Shown: positions 45,142-56,491, counted from the stretch's first letter. The stretch: DNA of 64,000 nt from Persicaria tinctoria (GCA_037127255.1 JBANSL010000002.1:5562001-5626000), one strand, 5' to 3'. Made by a program: numbers and translations. The notes: generated by a model from the letters alone, not told the origin.

Positions 45142-45150
<9 letters not shown>

Positions 45151-45172
<22 letters not shown>

Positions 45173-45542
45173 TCCTAATATTCATACATTAAATAAAGTA
45201 ATATGGATTTTGGCAGCCTTGCGCGCAGAATTGTGGTGCCAGTGGAAGAGAACGAATTTATAATTTAGATGAAATTAAAAAGTGAATTAAATAAATTTTA
45301 TCTTTAAACTTTAAAAGTGATTATAAATATGTTTTTGAAAATATAAATAAGCCCCAAATAGTTTGGGTTTTAATTTTTAAATGCCCCATACGTCGATGTT
45401 AGTTGCTTATCTTATTAATTTATTCTACCAAAAAAGTCTCATCCTCTAAACAAATTATAGAATGCATATCAAAATGACATGATTAATTCAGTAGCTTCCT
45501 CCAACATTTTATTGAAATAAAAATAGCTAATGGCCTAGTACC
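45151..45542. other. AT-rich spacer
   Basis: It starts at the end of a (TA)n microsatellite (about 45143-45168). No gene seen. Confidence 0.4.
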
Positions 45543-45723
45543 TGTTACGATCAAAGTTCTTGAACCGTCGAATCTGTTTGGAGTAAGAGAGATATAGGAT
45601 AGAGAGAGAAAGGGATTTCTATGTTCGGGATGTCATTACAATTAATTGAGTGAGGTTTATAACCTCACTACTATTGGGCCGGCCCATATACTATTATACA
45701 TCTCTATTGCCAGGCCCATGACA
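45543..45723. mobile_element. solo LTR, 181 bp
   Basis: Begins TGTTACGATC, ends CCCATGACA, and is flanked by the 5-bp duplication gtacc (45538-45542 and 45724-45728). No internal retrotransposon sequence adjoins, so it is a solo LTR from LTR-LTR recombination or a very short TRIM-type remnant. Confidence 0.75.
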
Positions 45724-46181
45724 GTACCCTACTGGATCAAATTCACATTTCAACTTTCGGAAAAGGGTTATGTGCAAACTGCAAACTGATCAATCAGTTG
45801 AATTACTAAATACTGTACAAGTGAATGTTTTTCCAAATTAGTAATCTTATCTCATGTCCCAAGGCATTGGATAGTAAAACCGAAAAAATATAATGAAAAA
45901 TATAACATTATCAGGCACGGAACCCGAAATTAAAATTCGGGTGGATTAAATAGGCTAAATTATTCTAATATACATAATTCTCATTAACAAAACTCTTAAT
46001 TTAATTAATAAAAAATTAATTTTATGAATTTTCTTTACTCAATAATTTTTTACCTATTATTTATATTTTTTAAATGGGACGGGCTGGAGCGGACCCCAAC
46101 CTGCCCGTGGTGTCCCTACACTATATTCTATCCAGCTACCAATACATACTACATACATAAAATCCAGCATCAAATGTTGAT
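45724..46181. other. 3' flank of the WAKL gene at 46182
   Basis: AT-rich, with no supported gene. The last part is presumably the WAKL 3' UTR. Confidence 0.4.
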
Positions 46182-48703
46182 CTACAGGGAACTTTTGGCC
46201 CCTGCAGTAAACGAGTTGGACATGAACTCGGCATCACTAATAATAGGCATGGGAATCTCATTGAATTCTTCATTTGGTGAAGCTTCTTTCTCCCAACAAG
46301 AAGCTTGAGCAGGGGATTTGATGATCATCTCCAATGTCATTGCGACTTCTTTCATCGTTGGCCTCATCTTCCCCGTCCAACTTAAGCATTGCTTTGCAAG
46401 CTCAACAACGCCCAACATGTCTTCCTCCTTGGCCTCTTTCACAATTTCAGGGTCCAGTATCTCAAACAAACGAGAGTTTTCCGCCAAGAATAGGAACTCG
46501 ATCACCAAGTTCTTTTGCTCCGTATTCTCAGCCCTATATATCGGCTTTTTGCCTGTCAAAAGCTCCAACAAGACGACCCCAAAACTATAGACGTCACTTT
46601 TATCTGTGAACTGATACGACTGGAAGTACTCTGGGTCCAAATACCCCATCGTTCCTTGCACAAGAGTGGTCAGGTGTGTTTGATCAATCGCAATGGTCTT
46701 TGAAGATCCAAAGTCCGAAACCTTTGCTCTATTTTTGTCATCCAATAGTATGTTTGAAGACTTGATATCTCTGTGATAGATGGGAACCGACGAAGATGAA
46801 TGTAAATAAGCAATAGCTTCTGCTGAATCTGCAGCAATTTTTAAACGCATCGTCCAACTGATCACAAAGTCCTCATCGGGATCATGGATATGTTGCGAGA
46901 GTGTTCCATTGGGGATGAACTCGTAAACAAGGAGCGGGACTTCCGTCTCTAAGCAGCATCCTAACAGCTTAACCACATGTCTATGGTTTATTTGCGACAG
47001 AATGACCACCTCGTTTATGAATTGCTCCAATTGGCTTTCATCCAGTAGCTTGGACTTCTTGATCGCGACAATCCTCCCATCAGACAACATGGCTTTGTAC
47101 ACTGTCCCTTGACCTCCTTGGCCGAGTATCCGATTCTGATTGAAGTGGTCTGTAGCTTTCTCCAACTCACCGATGGTGAACACTTTTGTTCTTTCCACAA
47201 TGCCTTCAGTAGATGTCAGCTGTTGCTGCAGCAACAAACCACCATTTCGCTTGAAGAATGTAGCTCGTCTCTTCAGCTCCGTTCTCCTTTTCAGAAACCG
47301 ATATAACCCATAGCAGCTAATTGCCAACAGCACAACACCAAGACCAATGCTGAGACCTTCACAAACGAACAATTATAAGGGCCTGTTTGGCACAAGCTTA
47401 CTGAAGCTTTTCAAAGAGTTGTGGCAAATCTTTTCCCAGTTTTTGAAAAAATAGTTTTACAAAACTCTGTGCAATTTGTCATGCCAAATAAGAATTTACT
47501 CATTTATTCTAAAACTTCATCTATATTTTAATCTTAAGCTAGATTAATCTCTGACGCGCCTTAACAGACCCTAAAGCTTATCCAATTTGGATTATGCAAA
47601 GAGTTTTAAGCCATCAAAAAGCTTACAAAAATGGTGGATGAGTTGAAACTTTATATGATCCTTACCTAGAATGGCAGCAAGGGTGAATCGCGGGGTTGCA
47701 TCACAATAATAATTCTCGGTTCCATTACGAAAACAGTATCCATGACAGCCCTTGCATTCGTCGGGAACTAATAAAAAAACCAAGAGGAAATAACTAAACA
47801 AGTAGTTAAGTGACAAAAAAGGAAAGATTGAAAGCAAGATAGATCAAGTCATGTACCTTGGCATCCACCGGAGACATAAGGATTCCCATAGTGATTCGGT
47901 TTGCAAGTACATTGTACTATATCATATACACCGAGGTAACACACAGAGTTAGGATCTGGGTCGGGCCAACGGTTGCTTATCCAGCTCCATAGCAACTCCA
48001 CCGGGACTGTGGGAGGATTTGAGGAAGACAAATCTCCGATGTATTGATTCACAGTGTCACTACTGATAAGAGTGGCTACCATGCAAGTCTTGATGCTCAC
48101 CTCATCTAACTCTACTTGGAAGAACTGAAGAGGCGAGTATGAGTCATCGCTTTCTGAAGGCAACGGTGTCTGGCAACACTCAACTCCATAGCACTTGGTT
48201 GCGTTAGCCCCCTTGTCGTTTGCTCGGCAAACAGTGCCACAGCCTGCCATGATTGCATTGCTTTGGTTAACCAAGACCGCGCTGCCAGCACAGCCCTCCA
48301 TGACGAACAAATTTTGGCTTGTTGAGAAGTTATACGGGCTTCCCCTAAAGTCGATAGAGGGTTGTGTGTTTGCAGTGCACATGTTCAAAGGAGGCATGCC
48401 TACAATCAGATTTCCTGAAGCTGGATAGCTTGAACCACTTGAATCTACCTCCATCAGCTCAATACCGAACTTCGACAAGAAGGGTTTGGTTGAATTGTTG
48501 GAATCTGAAGATGCCTTGCACTCGATCTCGAACCAGGAATCAAGAGAGCAATCAGTACCTATCCCAAATGGGAAAGGGATACTCACATTTCCGCAAGTAT
48601 CCGGACAACCAGGCCTTGCTATGGATGCCATTGCTACGGATGATGATCGTATCGCTATGAGGAGGAGATATGTTAGGAGTGAGATTTGTGGTTGTGGAAT
48701 CAT
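46182..48703 (-). CDS. wall-associated receptor kinase-like (WAKL), intact
   Basis: Exons 48703-47857, 47767-47666 and 47356-46182 join in phase to give 707 residues. ATG 48703 puts the hydrophobic leader (ISLLTYLLLIAIRSSSVAMA) at the N-terminus, so I prefer it to the in-frame 48778. The galacturonan-binding region shows CPDTCGNVSIPFPFG, NCTANTQ-like and GCAGSAVLVNQ words. The C-terminal ectodomain ends NPYVSGGCQG, and exon 2 gives ECKGCHGYC. The membrane helix (about residues 318-338) precedes a kinase with [14 protein letters not shown] (loop near residue 395), [31 protein letters not shown] and [14 protein letters not shown]. All catalytic residues are present in this RD kinase. The compact introns suggest the least disturbed copy here. 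The predicted site is the plasma membrane, sensing pectin or its fragments. Confidence 0.9.
47379..47571. mobile_element. possible MITE in intron 2 of the WAKL gene
   Basis: Begins gggcctgtttggcacaagct and ends ttaacagaccct. The ends are imperfect inverted repeats of the common gggcctgtttgg type. I did not find a clear target duplication. Confidence 0.35.
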
Positions 48704-49039
48704 AGCTCTCTGTAAGTGAAAGGGAATATAAAAAACTCTCAAGTTTTTGTTTCTGTTTAGAGTTGTTGAGAGGTTCAAGTTACAGATACACCTTCATCTG
48801 TATCATTTATTTATAGATCAAATGATCAATTATGCAACTGTTGACTGTGTTGATTGTCCAATGAAATAATTACATGTATCTTGTCTTGTTAATCAAGAAT
48901 TCAATTCAACCACATATTTTATAAGAATCAATCATAGTTAAGACAAAGTCATAGTCTCGGAGAAATTCCAAAATTCAAATCAAAGCAAGAGAATCAAACC
49001 ACGGAACCACTCCCCTGTGTCAATAAATTGTTAAGAATG
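48704..49039. other. WAKL promoter and 5' UTR region
   Basis: Upstream of the minus-strand WAKL start. A TATA-like ctataaataa (minus strand) lies near 48810-48820, about 110 bp before the ATG. No other gene seen. Confidence 0.4.
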
Positions 49040-49205
49040 AAATGTGAAGAGACAAAATGTCCCACATTGAATATGAGAAACATAAAGTCTTAGCATATAA
49101 CCCGGTGGATTACCCCACCTAATGCCAATTGGTTTTAGGATGGAACCCGCTGGGCTATGTGCTAGGCTATTAACGCATGGGCGCACACGTACACACGACC
49201 CCTGA
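49040..49205 (+). repeat. USE/TATA dispersed repeat, copy 3
   Basis: GTCCCACATTG (49059-49069), then 26 bases, then TATAA (49096-49100). Next come a gtgg/ccaattggttttaggatgg block and a tail with gcatgggcgcacacg. It is plus-strand, opposite to the WAKL genes, about 340 bp upstream of the WAKL start at 48703. Confidence 0.65.
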
Positions 49206-49669
49206 TCCCGAGTCCCAACGGACTTCAGTATAAATGCCCTTGAATCTTGAGCCAGGTGTGTAGAAGTTCTTGGAAGGCAAAGATTAACACAAACCATTTC
49301 CAACTTGGCAGCTTGTGAGACTCAAATCCACGAAGTGTCTGTGAAAGAGAGATGCAATGCAAACTGATTTATTTTAGGCATTTTTGGTTTAAAAATGGTG
49401 CAAATCCATATATTTAATGGGCCTAACCTTGATCACCAGCCCATTAATCTTGGGGAAAAAAATAATAATTTATATCACCGGTGACCTTGCTACATGGAAA
49501 ATTGGAAATACAAGTTGCACATTTGGTTGTTTCACAAATACATAATGGAAACTTCATTGCAGATACCATTAAAAACTCATTCAAAGACTTCAAAGTTGAA
49601 TAACTAATTCAAATAGAGTATGAACAATTAGTATCCCTGGAGATTGAGAACACGGTTGGCCGCGATTTA
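49206..49669. other. spacer
   Basis: No recognised gene or element. Confidence 0.35.
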
Positions 49670-49875
49670 CATATATCTCTATCAGTTTGTTGATTCAAAG
49701 CAGTAATATCATCAGCAGGGGATTTGATGATCATCTCCAATGTCAGTGTGACTCTTTTCATTGTAGTCCTTAGTTGCCCACTCCCGCTCAAGCATTGTTT
49801 TCCTAGATCAATAACGATTACAGTCCTCTTCCTTGGCCTCTTTCACAACATCAAGGTCTAAGAAGTTGAGCAGGC
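49670..49875 (-). pseudogene. WAKL kinase C-terminal fragment
   Basis: The minus strand reads a degraded subdomain X-XI: VVKEAKEED-like near 49860, then LRTTMKRVTLTLEMIIKSPA (49800-49720), with a frameshift between. Only about 60 residues remain. The LEMIIKSPA end resembles the intact copy at 46182. Confidence 0.75.
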
Positions 49876-50113
49876 CACCATCTTGGAACCTAAAAACAAA
49901 AAACAGGGTTTAAAATGTTGAGTGATATGGACTATTTTGGCAAGAGCCGCAGAGAACACCACAGAAAGATGAAGTGGAAAATGAATCTGGAATTCCACAT
50001 GCAAATTATATCTCAATAAAACAACAAAAGCATTTAGTAAATATGCTTCTAATCTCACACAAATGTAGCCAATGGAGTAAAGCAACATTACCAGCGATGT
50101 TTGTGCAGCACAT

Positions 50114-51012
50114 TCATATGGTGTCATGCAGTAGGGGCTGCACATCAATGCATAGAGAACTGACAGCACCAGCGGGAAGTGGACTTGACATGAAACTAAC
50201 ATCACTCATCTCAGCCGTGACATTCTCGTCGAATTCATCATCTGGGAGACTTGTTTGATCCTGTGTAGGCATTTCAGTTGGAGATTTGATGATCATGTCC
50301 AATGTCATTGCGACTTCTCTCATTGTAGGTCTCATTCTTCCGCTGTCATTTAAGCAACGTTTTGCTAGGTTAGCAACAGCAACCAACTCCTCCTCCTCAG
50401 CCTCGTTCACAACTTGAGGATCCAAGATGTTAAACACTTCAGAGTTTTGTACTTTAAGTATGAACTCTATCACTAAACTCTTTTGCTCCATAGATTCAAT
50501 ATTCCTATAGATTGGCTTCTTACTCGTTAAAAGTTCTAAGAGGACAACCCCAAAACTGTACACGTCACTTTTATCTGTAAACTGATTCGATTGGAAGTAT
50601 TCTGGATCCAGATATCCCCATGTACCACGAACAAGGGTGGTTAAGTGTGTCTGATCAATGCTAGTGGCCTTCGAAGATCCAAAGTCGGAAACTTTTGCTT
50701 TGTATTTTTCATCCAAGAGTATGTTCGAAGACTTGATATCCCTGTGATATATAGGAATGGAGGAATATGAATGTAGATAAGCAATAGCTCCAGCTGCATC
50801 AGCTGCAATTTTCAAACGGATCGGCCAACTAAGAATGAAATCTTCATCAGGATCATGGATATGTTGGGAAAGTGTTCCATTAGAAATGAACTCATACACG
50901 AGTAGGGGTACTTCTTTCTCCAAGCAACAACCCAACAACTTAACCACATTTCTATGGTTGATTTGGGACAAAATAACTACTTCGCTTATGAACTGCTCCA
51001 TCTCACTTTCAT
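50114..51012 (-). pseudogene. WAKL kinase, 5'-truncated
   Basis: It is open from about 51012 ([20 protein letters not shown]) to a stop at 50114. It keeps the catalytic loop ([12 protein letters not shown]), [20 protein letters not shown] and the C-terminal tail ([11 protein letters not shown]). It lacks the ectodomain, membrane helix, Gly loop and ATP-binding lysine. The 5' end is fused to the last visible exon of a coiled-coil gene on the same strand. No active kinase can be made. Its closest relatives here are the copies at 19508 and 32868, which share the DTI C-terminus. Confidence 0.85.
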
Positions 51013-52152
51013 AAGCATCCAACAATTGTATCAGTTACAGTGGAAAAGTGTGTGCATTCATCATAAGCATCCAACAATTGTATCAGTTCATTTTCAAGCT
51101 CCTTCACCTGATATGGCAGTGTGTCATTACAGCAGTTGCAATATATAAGCCACATTAATAAGGTTAACAATAAGAAAGTTTACTAAAAAAGAAATACCTA
51201 TTTGCTCTGAGTTCAATAAATTGCAAACTTTGGCTACATGTATCAGATAGGATGTGAAATATAAACAGGAACCCCATAACATGAGGGAATCCAGATACCA
51301 TGAGTCGGTGGAAAGTTATCCCCTAACTCTGACCCCATTTTCGTATAAATCAAACATGGAAATTGATCCAAGCCTCCATAATCAACAATAACCAAAATTT
51401 AAAAAAAAAAAAAAAAAAACAGTTGTGAAACTGAAATGTATCACCAAATCAAAATTTCTCTCGGGCGTAAAAATCAAAAACAGAAGCTATGAACCATAGT
51501 AGTGTCTACTAGTTTCTAGTTGGTCTCTGTTGTCATGGTAAAAATTATAACTTAGGGTTTTTTGGTAAGGGACTAAGGGTAGTTTGAGAAATTTTAAACC
51601 ACAAAAACTTTATCTTCTTCCTGATGTGGATCTTCCCTTTCACAAACTGAAATTTCTTTGTTTTTCTGATTGAGATTGACTGATTAGCGCAATCCTTGAA
51701 CTTCATCTTCACGGGTGTTGTTGGAACAGAGATTTCAAAGAAAAGAAACTACTATATGGAGGTAAAGAGAACTCAATATTCACTTGTGCATCAAAAATAA
51801 ATTAGGGCAAAGCAAAAACTAGCACTAACTGAAGTCGAAGGCTGAAATATCTGGACACAACAATGTGTGTAATATGCGAGGAAGATGAGGACTTGAGAGT
51901 ACCATTAAGGTCTTCTTCTCCTTCTCCAAGGCAACAGCAGTTTCCTTCATCATAGCAAAAGCCCTTCGAAAATCCTTCAAGACATACGACACGACGTTTA
52001 GCAGAAATCAGCGAGCTCCAAAATTAGGGTTTGGCGGAATCGAAAGGACTTACAGAGATGAGGGTATGATTATCAGATGCAATTGTAGTAGCCGTTGTGG
52101 TAATTGGCCGAGTAATTGCTTCGGGGTCGCGGCAAACATAGCCCGACGCCAT
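51009..52152 (-). CDS. small coiled-coil protein gene of unknown function, probably 3'-truncated
   Basis: Exons 52152-52054, 51974-51903 and 51107-51009 join in phase and read 89 residues to a TGA. The start is [16 protein letters not shown]. The middle is helical and charged ([18 protein letters not shown]), and the end is [17 protein letters not shown]. Exon 3 contains a roughly 45-bp tandem duplication of its end (gatacaattgttggatgctt twice). The second copy shifts the frame into a stop and merges with WAKL kinase sequence. I do not recognise the family. Clean splice sites and low codon decay suggest that exons 1-2 come from a real gene. Whether it is still expressed is unknown. Confidence 0.5.
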
Positions 52153-52241
52153 TTTCGGGATGCAGAAAACTCTAGACGATTTTGGGAAATTCAATTGTGA
52201 ACAAGAGCTTTTGGCGTTCTTCGGTCTTCACTGTGTAGGTC

Positions 52242-52273
<32 letters not shown>
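52242..52273. repeat. 7-bp microsatellite
   Basis: Four copies of ggactat in a row, just upstream of the coiled-coil gene start on the minus strand. Confidence 0.9.
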
Positions 52274-52773
52274 GGGAAAGGGAAACCATTAACCATACCC
52301 AATTTTTTTTCGTGGTAAAATTAACGAACAACCTATAATTCATTTTGACCGCTCACCAAAAAATAAAATAAAATTGACCCAACCCGGTTCGACCCGACAC
52401 CGGCACCAAGTTCTTTTCTTTGATTCATAGGTAGGCATTTAAAGTCATTACAATAATGGGGAGGGGCGATTCGAATTTACATGTTATCCTTGCTAGCTAA
52501 GCTAGTAAGACTTGACACCGGCACCAAGTTCTCTTCTATATAAATGGGTAGGAATGGAAGTATTCTAGATAGATTATGATGACTCAACCGACCACAGAGA
52601 GTGGGACTAGTGCTCTAACCGTGTACAAGGAGCCACCCACTTGAGAGGTTGCTAGTCGGATGTACCGAAGACAACCAAATAATCCAATCAATTGCTTACT
52701 ATCCAAACTAATTAAAATTAATACTCCCGGTAATCATATACTCCGCAGACCCTCCGGGCCTCGGATCGAAAGT
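52274..52773. other. spacer
   Basis: Nothing recognised except a short repeated phrase, gacaccggcaccaagttct, at about 52398 and 52514. Confidence 0.4.
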
Positions 52774-52784
52774 TTGTCGACGCG

Positions 52785-53008
52785 ACCCCAGTCGGGGTGG
52801 CCTAGTGGTGAGGAGCAAGGGGGTGGGAAGGAGATCCCGGGTTCGATCCCTGCCTCCACCCATTTCCTTCCAATGTTTGCCTTGCTACCCACCAGTGGGT
52901 CGAGCCGGTCGGCGTAAGGCGGTTTACCTAGTACGTGGCTTTTGCCGACTGGGTCACGTGCTCGGGATTTATCGCCAAAGGTGGGTTCCTCGTCATCAAA
53001 AAAAAAAA
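52785..53008 (+). mobile_element. tRNA-derived SINE
   Basis: It has a Pol III A box (gtggcctagtggtgaggagc) and B box (gggttcgatccct), a downstream body and a short A-run. It is flanked by an 11-bp duplication, ttgtcgacgcg (52774-52784) and ttgtcaacgcg (53009-53019), differing at one base. It resembles the Au-SINE type of plants. Confidence 0.88.
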
Positions 53009-53019
53009 TTGTCAACGCG

Positions 53020-53799
53020 TGTTTTAAGATCTAAAAATTGCTACTATAAAATATTAAGTTTGTGGGCGTGACACGTCAGCAAAATGCTAGCAGAATTAGT
53101 AATATTAATAGAAGATTTGAGTTAAGCTCAGTAGTTATATTAGATTGAATTCAATGTTTCGAATTAAGCCTAAGATTAAAGAAAAAAAAAAGAATTAAGA
53201 GAAAAAAGAAAAAAAAAAGAAAATCAAAGAAAAATGGCAAAAAAAAAAAAAGTTGATCAAAACTCCTAAAATGCCTCTAATATTGACACATCATTTTAAA
53301 TCTTAAACTCTTCTAAATGAAGAGTTTATATAGATAATAACCAATCCTACAAATCTAAACTAACTTATTCTATCTTAATATTTCCTTAAGAATGGTACAT
53401 AGGTTTTGCATAGAAGGGGTGAATATGATATTATTGTCACATTTCCTAGACGAATATATCAGTCAGTCATATAAATTGTTAAGTCGGTTTGTGACAAGAA
53501 GTGTTGTAGCATATATAATATATAATTCTAGATATTTCAAACCCAAATTACACACTCCAAACTCATTTTATTTACATAACTTATACATATATAACATTTT
53601 CGCAGTCTCGTGCTTACAGTAAATAATTAAGCTGAAATATGTTCCCAAGCAAAACACTCAGAAAATAGAAGAACAGATGGATAAATGTATGTACGATCTT
53701 CTTCCGTAAATTGAATCAAACGGTGTCAGCTGAGAGTAATTAATTAAAGGCAGTCCACCAAAAAAGAAAGAAGCACTATCAACCAAAAGAGAAAATTGC
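53020..53799. other. spacer, AT-rich
   Basis: Contains A-rich low-complexity sequence at 53180-53260. No gene recognised. Confidence 0.4.
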
Positions 53800-53880
53800 T
53801 TGCTTACGGAAAATGACTTGTTGGTAGTATTCATAGGTCCCCGGTTCGAACTCCGAAATGACCGCTCTTTATTTACCAAT
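53800..53880 (+). repeat. SINE-like fragment, copy 1
   Basis: Contains a Pol III B box (ggttcgaactcc) followed by gaaatgaccgctctttattta, shared with 58395-58495 in the opposite orientation. It has a weak A-box-like upstream part. It lies just 3' of the WAKL gene. Confidence 0.6.
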
Positions 53881-53906
53881 TCAAGAAAATTGGTTGCTTA
53901 CAAGAT

Positions 53907-56491
53907 TTAATGATAAGTGACATCTCCATGATCAATTTTCTGTTTTTCCTTCAAACCAACTTCCTGATTCAAGGTAGCATGAGCACGAGACTTGATGATC
54001 ATCTCTAAAGTCATTGCTACTTCTTTCATTGTAGGCCTCAGTTTCCCGATCCAACTTATGCAACGTTTTGTAAGGCCTAGTATGGTTGTCAGTTCCACCT
54101 CCTTGGCATCTCTCACAATTTTAAAGTCCAAGATGTCGTGCAACTGATCAGAGTTTTGCATAAAAGATTGAAACTCTGTCACTAAGTTCTTTTGTTCTGT
54201 AGATTCAACCATATAAATAGGTTTTTTCCCTGTCAAAAGCTCCAATAGGACCACCCCGAAGCTATAAACATCACTCTTTTCTGTAAACTGGAACGTCTGG
54301 AAGTATTCAGGGTCCAGATACCCCAATGTACCTTGGACAAGAGTGGTCAAGTGTGTCTGGTCAATAGCAAATGTCTTCGAACATCCAAAGTCTGAAACTT
54401 TTGCCCTATATTTGTCATCCAACAGTATGTTTGAAGACTTGATATCTCTGTGATATATAGGAATGGATGAAGATGAATGCAGATATGCAATAGCATTTGC
54501 TGATTCTGAAGCGATTTTCAAAAACATGTCCCAACTAATGACAAAATCTTCATCTGGTTGATGGATATGTTGAGAGAGCGTACCATTTGGAACAAACTCG
54601 TAAACAAGAAGAGGCATTTCTGTCTCTAAACAACATCCAAATAGCTGAACAATATTTCTGTGATTTATTCGAGACAAAATGACCACCTCATTTATAAACT
54701 GCTCCAACTGGGTGTCATCCAAAGCATTGGACTTCTTAATAGCAACAATACTCCCATCTGATAACATTCCCTTATACACTGTCCCTTGGCCTCCTTGTCC
54801 CAGAATCCGACTTTTATTAAAGCGATTTGTAGCTTTATCCAACTCATCGACTGTGAATACCTTTGTTCTCTCCACACTTCCTTGATTAGATGACAGATGC
54901 CGCTCCAACAATAAACCACCATTTCGCTTGAAGAATGTAGCTCGTTTCTTCACCTCTCTTCTTATTTTCATGAAACGATAGAGCAGATAGCAACCAGTTG
55001 CAAACAGAACAATGCCAACGCTTATGCTAAGTCCTATAATTATGGACATTTTATCTGTCGTAATACAAAACCAAACCGTAACTAAAATTAGCTATTATTA
55101 GCTAGCAGTAGTAATTATCAGGAATTGTTGTGATGTGTTGGAACCTTTGTCCCACATCAAAAAACACGAGAACCCGAGCCTTGCATATAAGTCAGTGGGT
55201 CACTTCTCTTATTGCCAATTGGTTTTAGGATGAAACCCCGCTGGTCTTGTGTGCTCGGCTCGGGTGCGCATATGCGCTCCCGCCGGAATTTAACAGGAAT
55301 ATGTTGGAATTTGTTTAACTCTAAAAGTTAATGAAGATTGTTCTTACCAATAATGTGTGCACTTGATCGACAATAATATTTTGGTTGGGCAGCACTACTA
55401 TAGTTTTTAGCACAATCTCCCTGACAGTACTGGCATTCGTCAGGAACTGGGTAAAAGAGAAGAACACATCATGGATTATCCATATAGACTATGAGTATCG
55501 ATCGTAGTGACATCAAATCTAATTGATAATTAATGATGATTGGATATATCTCGAGGTGAGATTCAGAAGTTTTACCTTGGCACCCATTAAAGACATAAGG
55601 ATTCCCAACATAGCCGTACTTGCATTCACAGTAAGTAACATAAGTATTGTTAGGGTAGCAACGGGCCCGATCATAATTAATGTCAGGCGTGTGTATCCAG
55701 CTCCATGAAAACAAGACTGGGGCCATATGGGTGGAGGATGAATTGGATGTTGATGCAGGCATTCCAATGTAACGATTCAAAGAGTCGGTTTTTATCAAAG
55801 TCCCCGTGAGACACTTCTGACCGTCACCTAACTTTTGGCGTTTGAAATGAATCTCATAAAATTGAAAAGGATTACCGGATAGCGGTGTTTGGCAACACCT
55901 AACCCCATAGCAATTGTCACTGGGAACTGAACTGTTGTTGCTGTTGTTGCGGCTGCTGTTCCGGTTCTTGCTGTAACAGATGGTGGAACACCCGGACATG
56001 AGTTGGGCACTTTGGTTAACGAAGACAGCGCTGCCCGCGCAACCTTCCATGACGAAAACATTGAGGCTTGAGGAGAATTGGTATGGGCCTCCCCTCAAGT
56101 CAACACTACTTAGCTGTTGAGGGTGTGTGGATGCATTGCACGCTTTCATGGGAGGTATGTTCACTATCATACTTCCCGGGCCAGATGACATAGAGGCACC
56201 AGATTCAGTCACGTTTACCTCCAAAACTTCGAGGTCTAATTTGGCCAAGAAGGCTCTGGTGGAGCCATTGGGGGATGACCTGCACTCGATCTCGAACCAT
56301 GGGTCAAGGGAGCAGTTGTGACCAATCCCAAACGGGAACGGGATCTTCACATTTCCGCAAGTTTCATTACAGTCAGGCCTGGCAATGGGGCCAGATGCAT
56401 AAACCTCTGTATTCTTGGTTGATAATATTGCAACTATCATTAGTAAGCATTTACGGCTTGGCCATGGTAATTCCGGGATCATTTCTTCCAA
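53907..56491 (-). CDS. wall-associated receptor kinase-like (WAKL), intact
   Basis: Exons 56491-55576, 55446-55348 and 55054-53907 join in phase to give 720 residues. A weak leader (CLLMIVAIL) precedes the galacturonan-binding domain (CNETCGNVKIPFPFG, CSLDPWFEIECRSS, GCAGSAVFVNQ). An Asn/Ser-rich insert follows at about residues 190-205, and the ectodomain ends NPYVFNGCQG. Exon 2 gives ECQYCQGDC. The membrane helix (about residues 342-362, IGLSISVGIVLFATGCYLL) precedes a kinase with [45 protein letters not shown] and [14 protein letters not shown], an RD kinase with all key residues. The C-terminal tail is unlike the DTI-ending copies. Intron 2 contains a USE/TATA repeat. An alternative start at 56482 is three codons inside. 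Confidence 0.9.
55140..55290 (+). repeat. USE/TATA dispersed repeat, copy 4, in WAKL intron 2
   Basis: GTCCCACATCA (55149-55159), 26 bases, TATAAG (55186), then gtcagtgggtcacttctctt and the ccaattggttttaggatg block with a gcgc-rich tail. Plus strand, antisense to the host WAKL gene. Confidence 0.7.

Larger units (their letters stand above)
42886..45150. mobile_element. TIR element with GC-rich captured-like segment and TCGAATAAT array
   Basis: Left text near 42893-42960 (gtactcacctcttattgag, then tatcaagtactcaaatctag) returns inverted at 44810-45140, interrupted there by a hAT MITE. Both ends lie in or next to (TA)n tracts. The interior has a strongly GC-rich block at 43130-43690 with poly-Pro or poly-Gly frames in several phases, like a captured 5' exon or CpG-rich leader. 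It also holds the repeat array at 44325-44690. No transposase seen. The superfamily is uncertain (Mutator or hAT). Confidence 0.6.

Noticed and set aside
52794..52870. tRNA gene
   Set aside because: A and B boxes are present, but there is no cloverleaf. The A-run and flanking duplications show a SINE.
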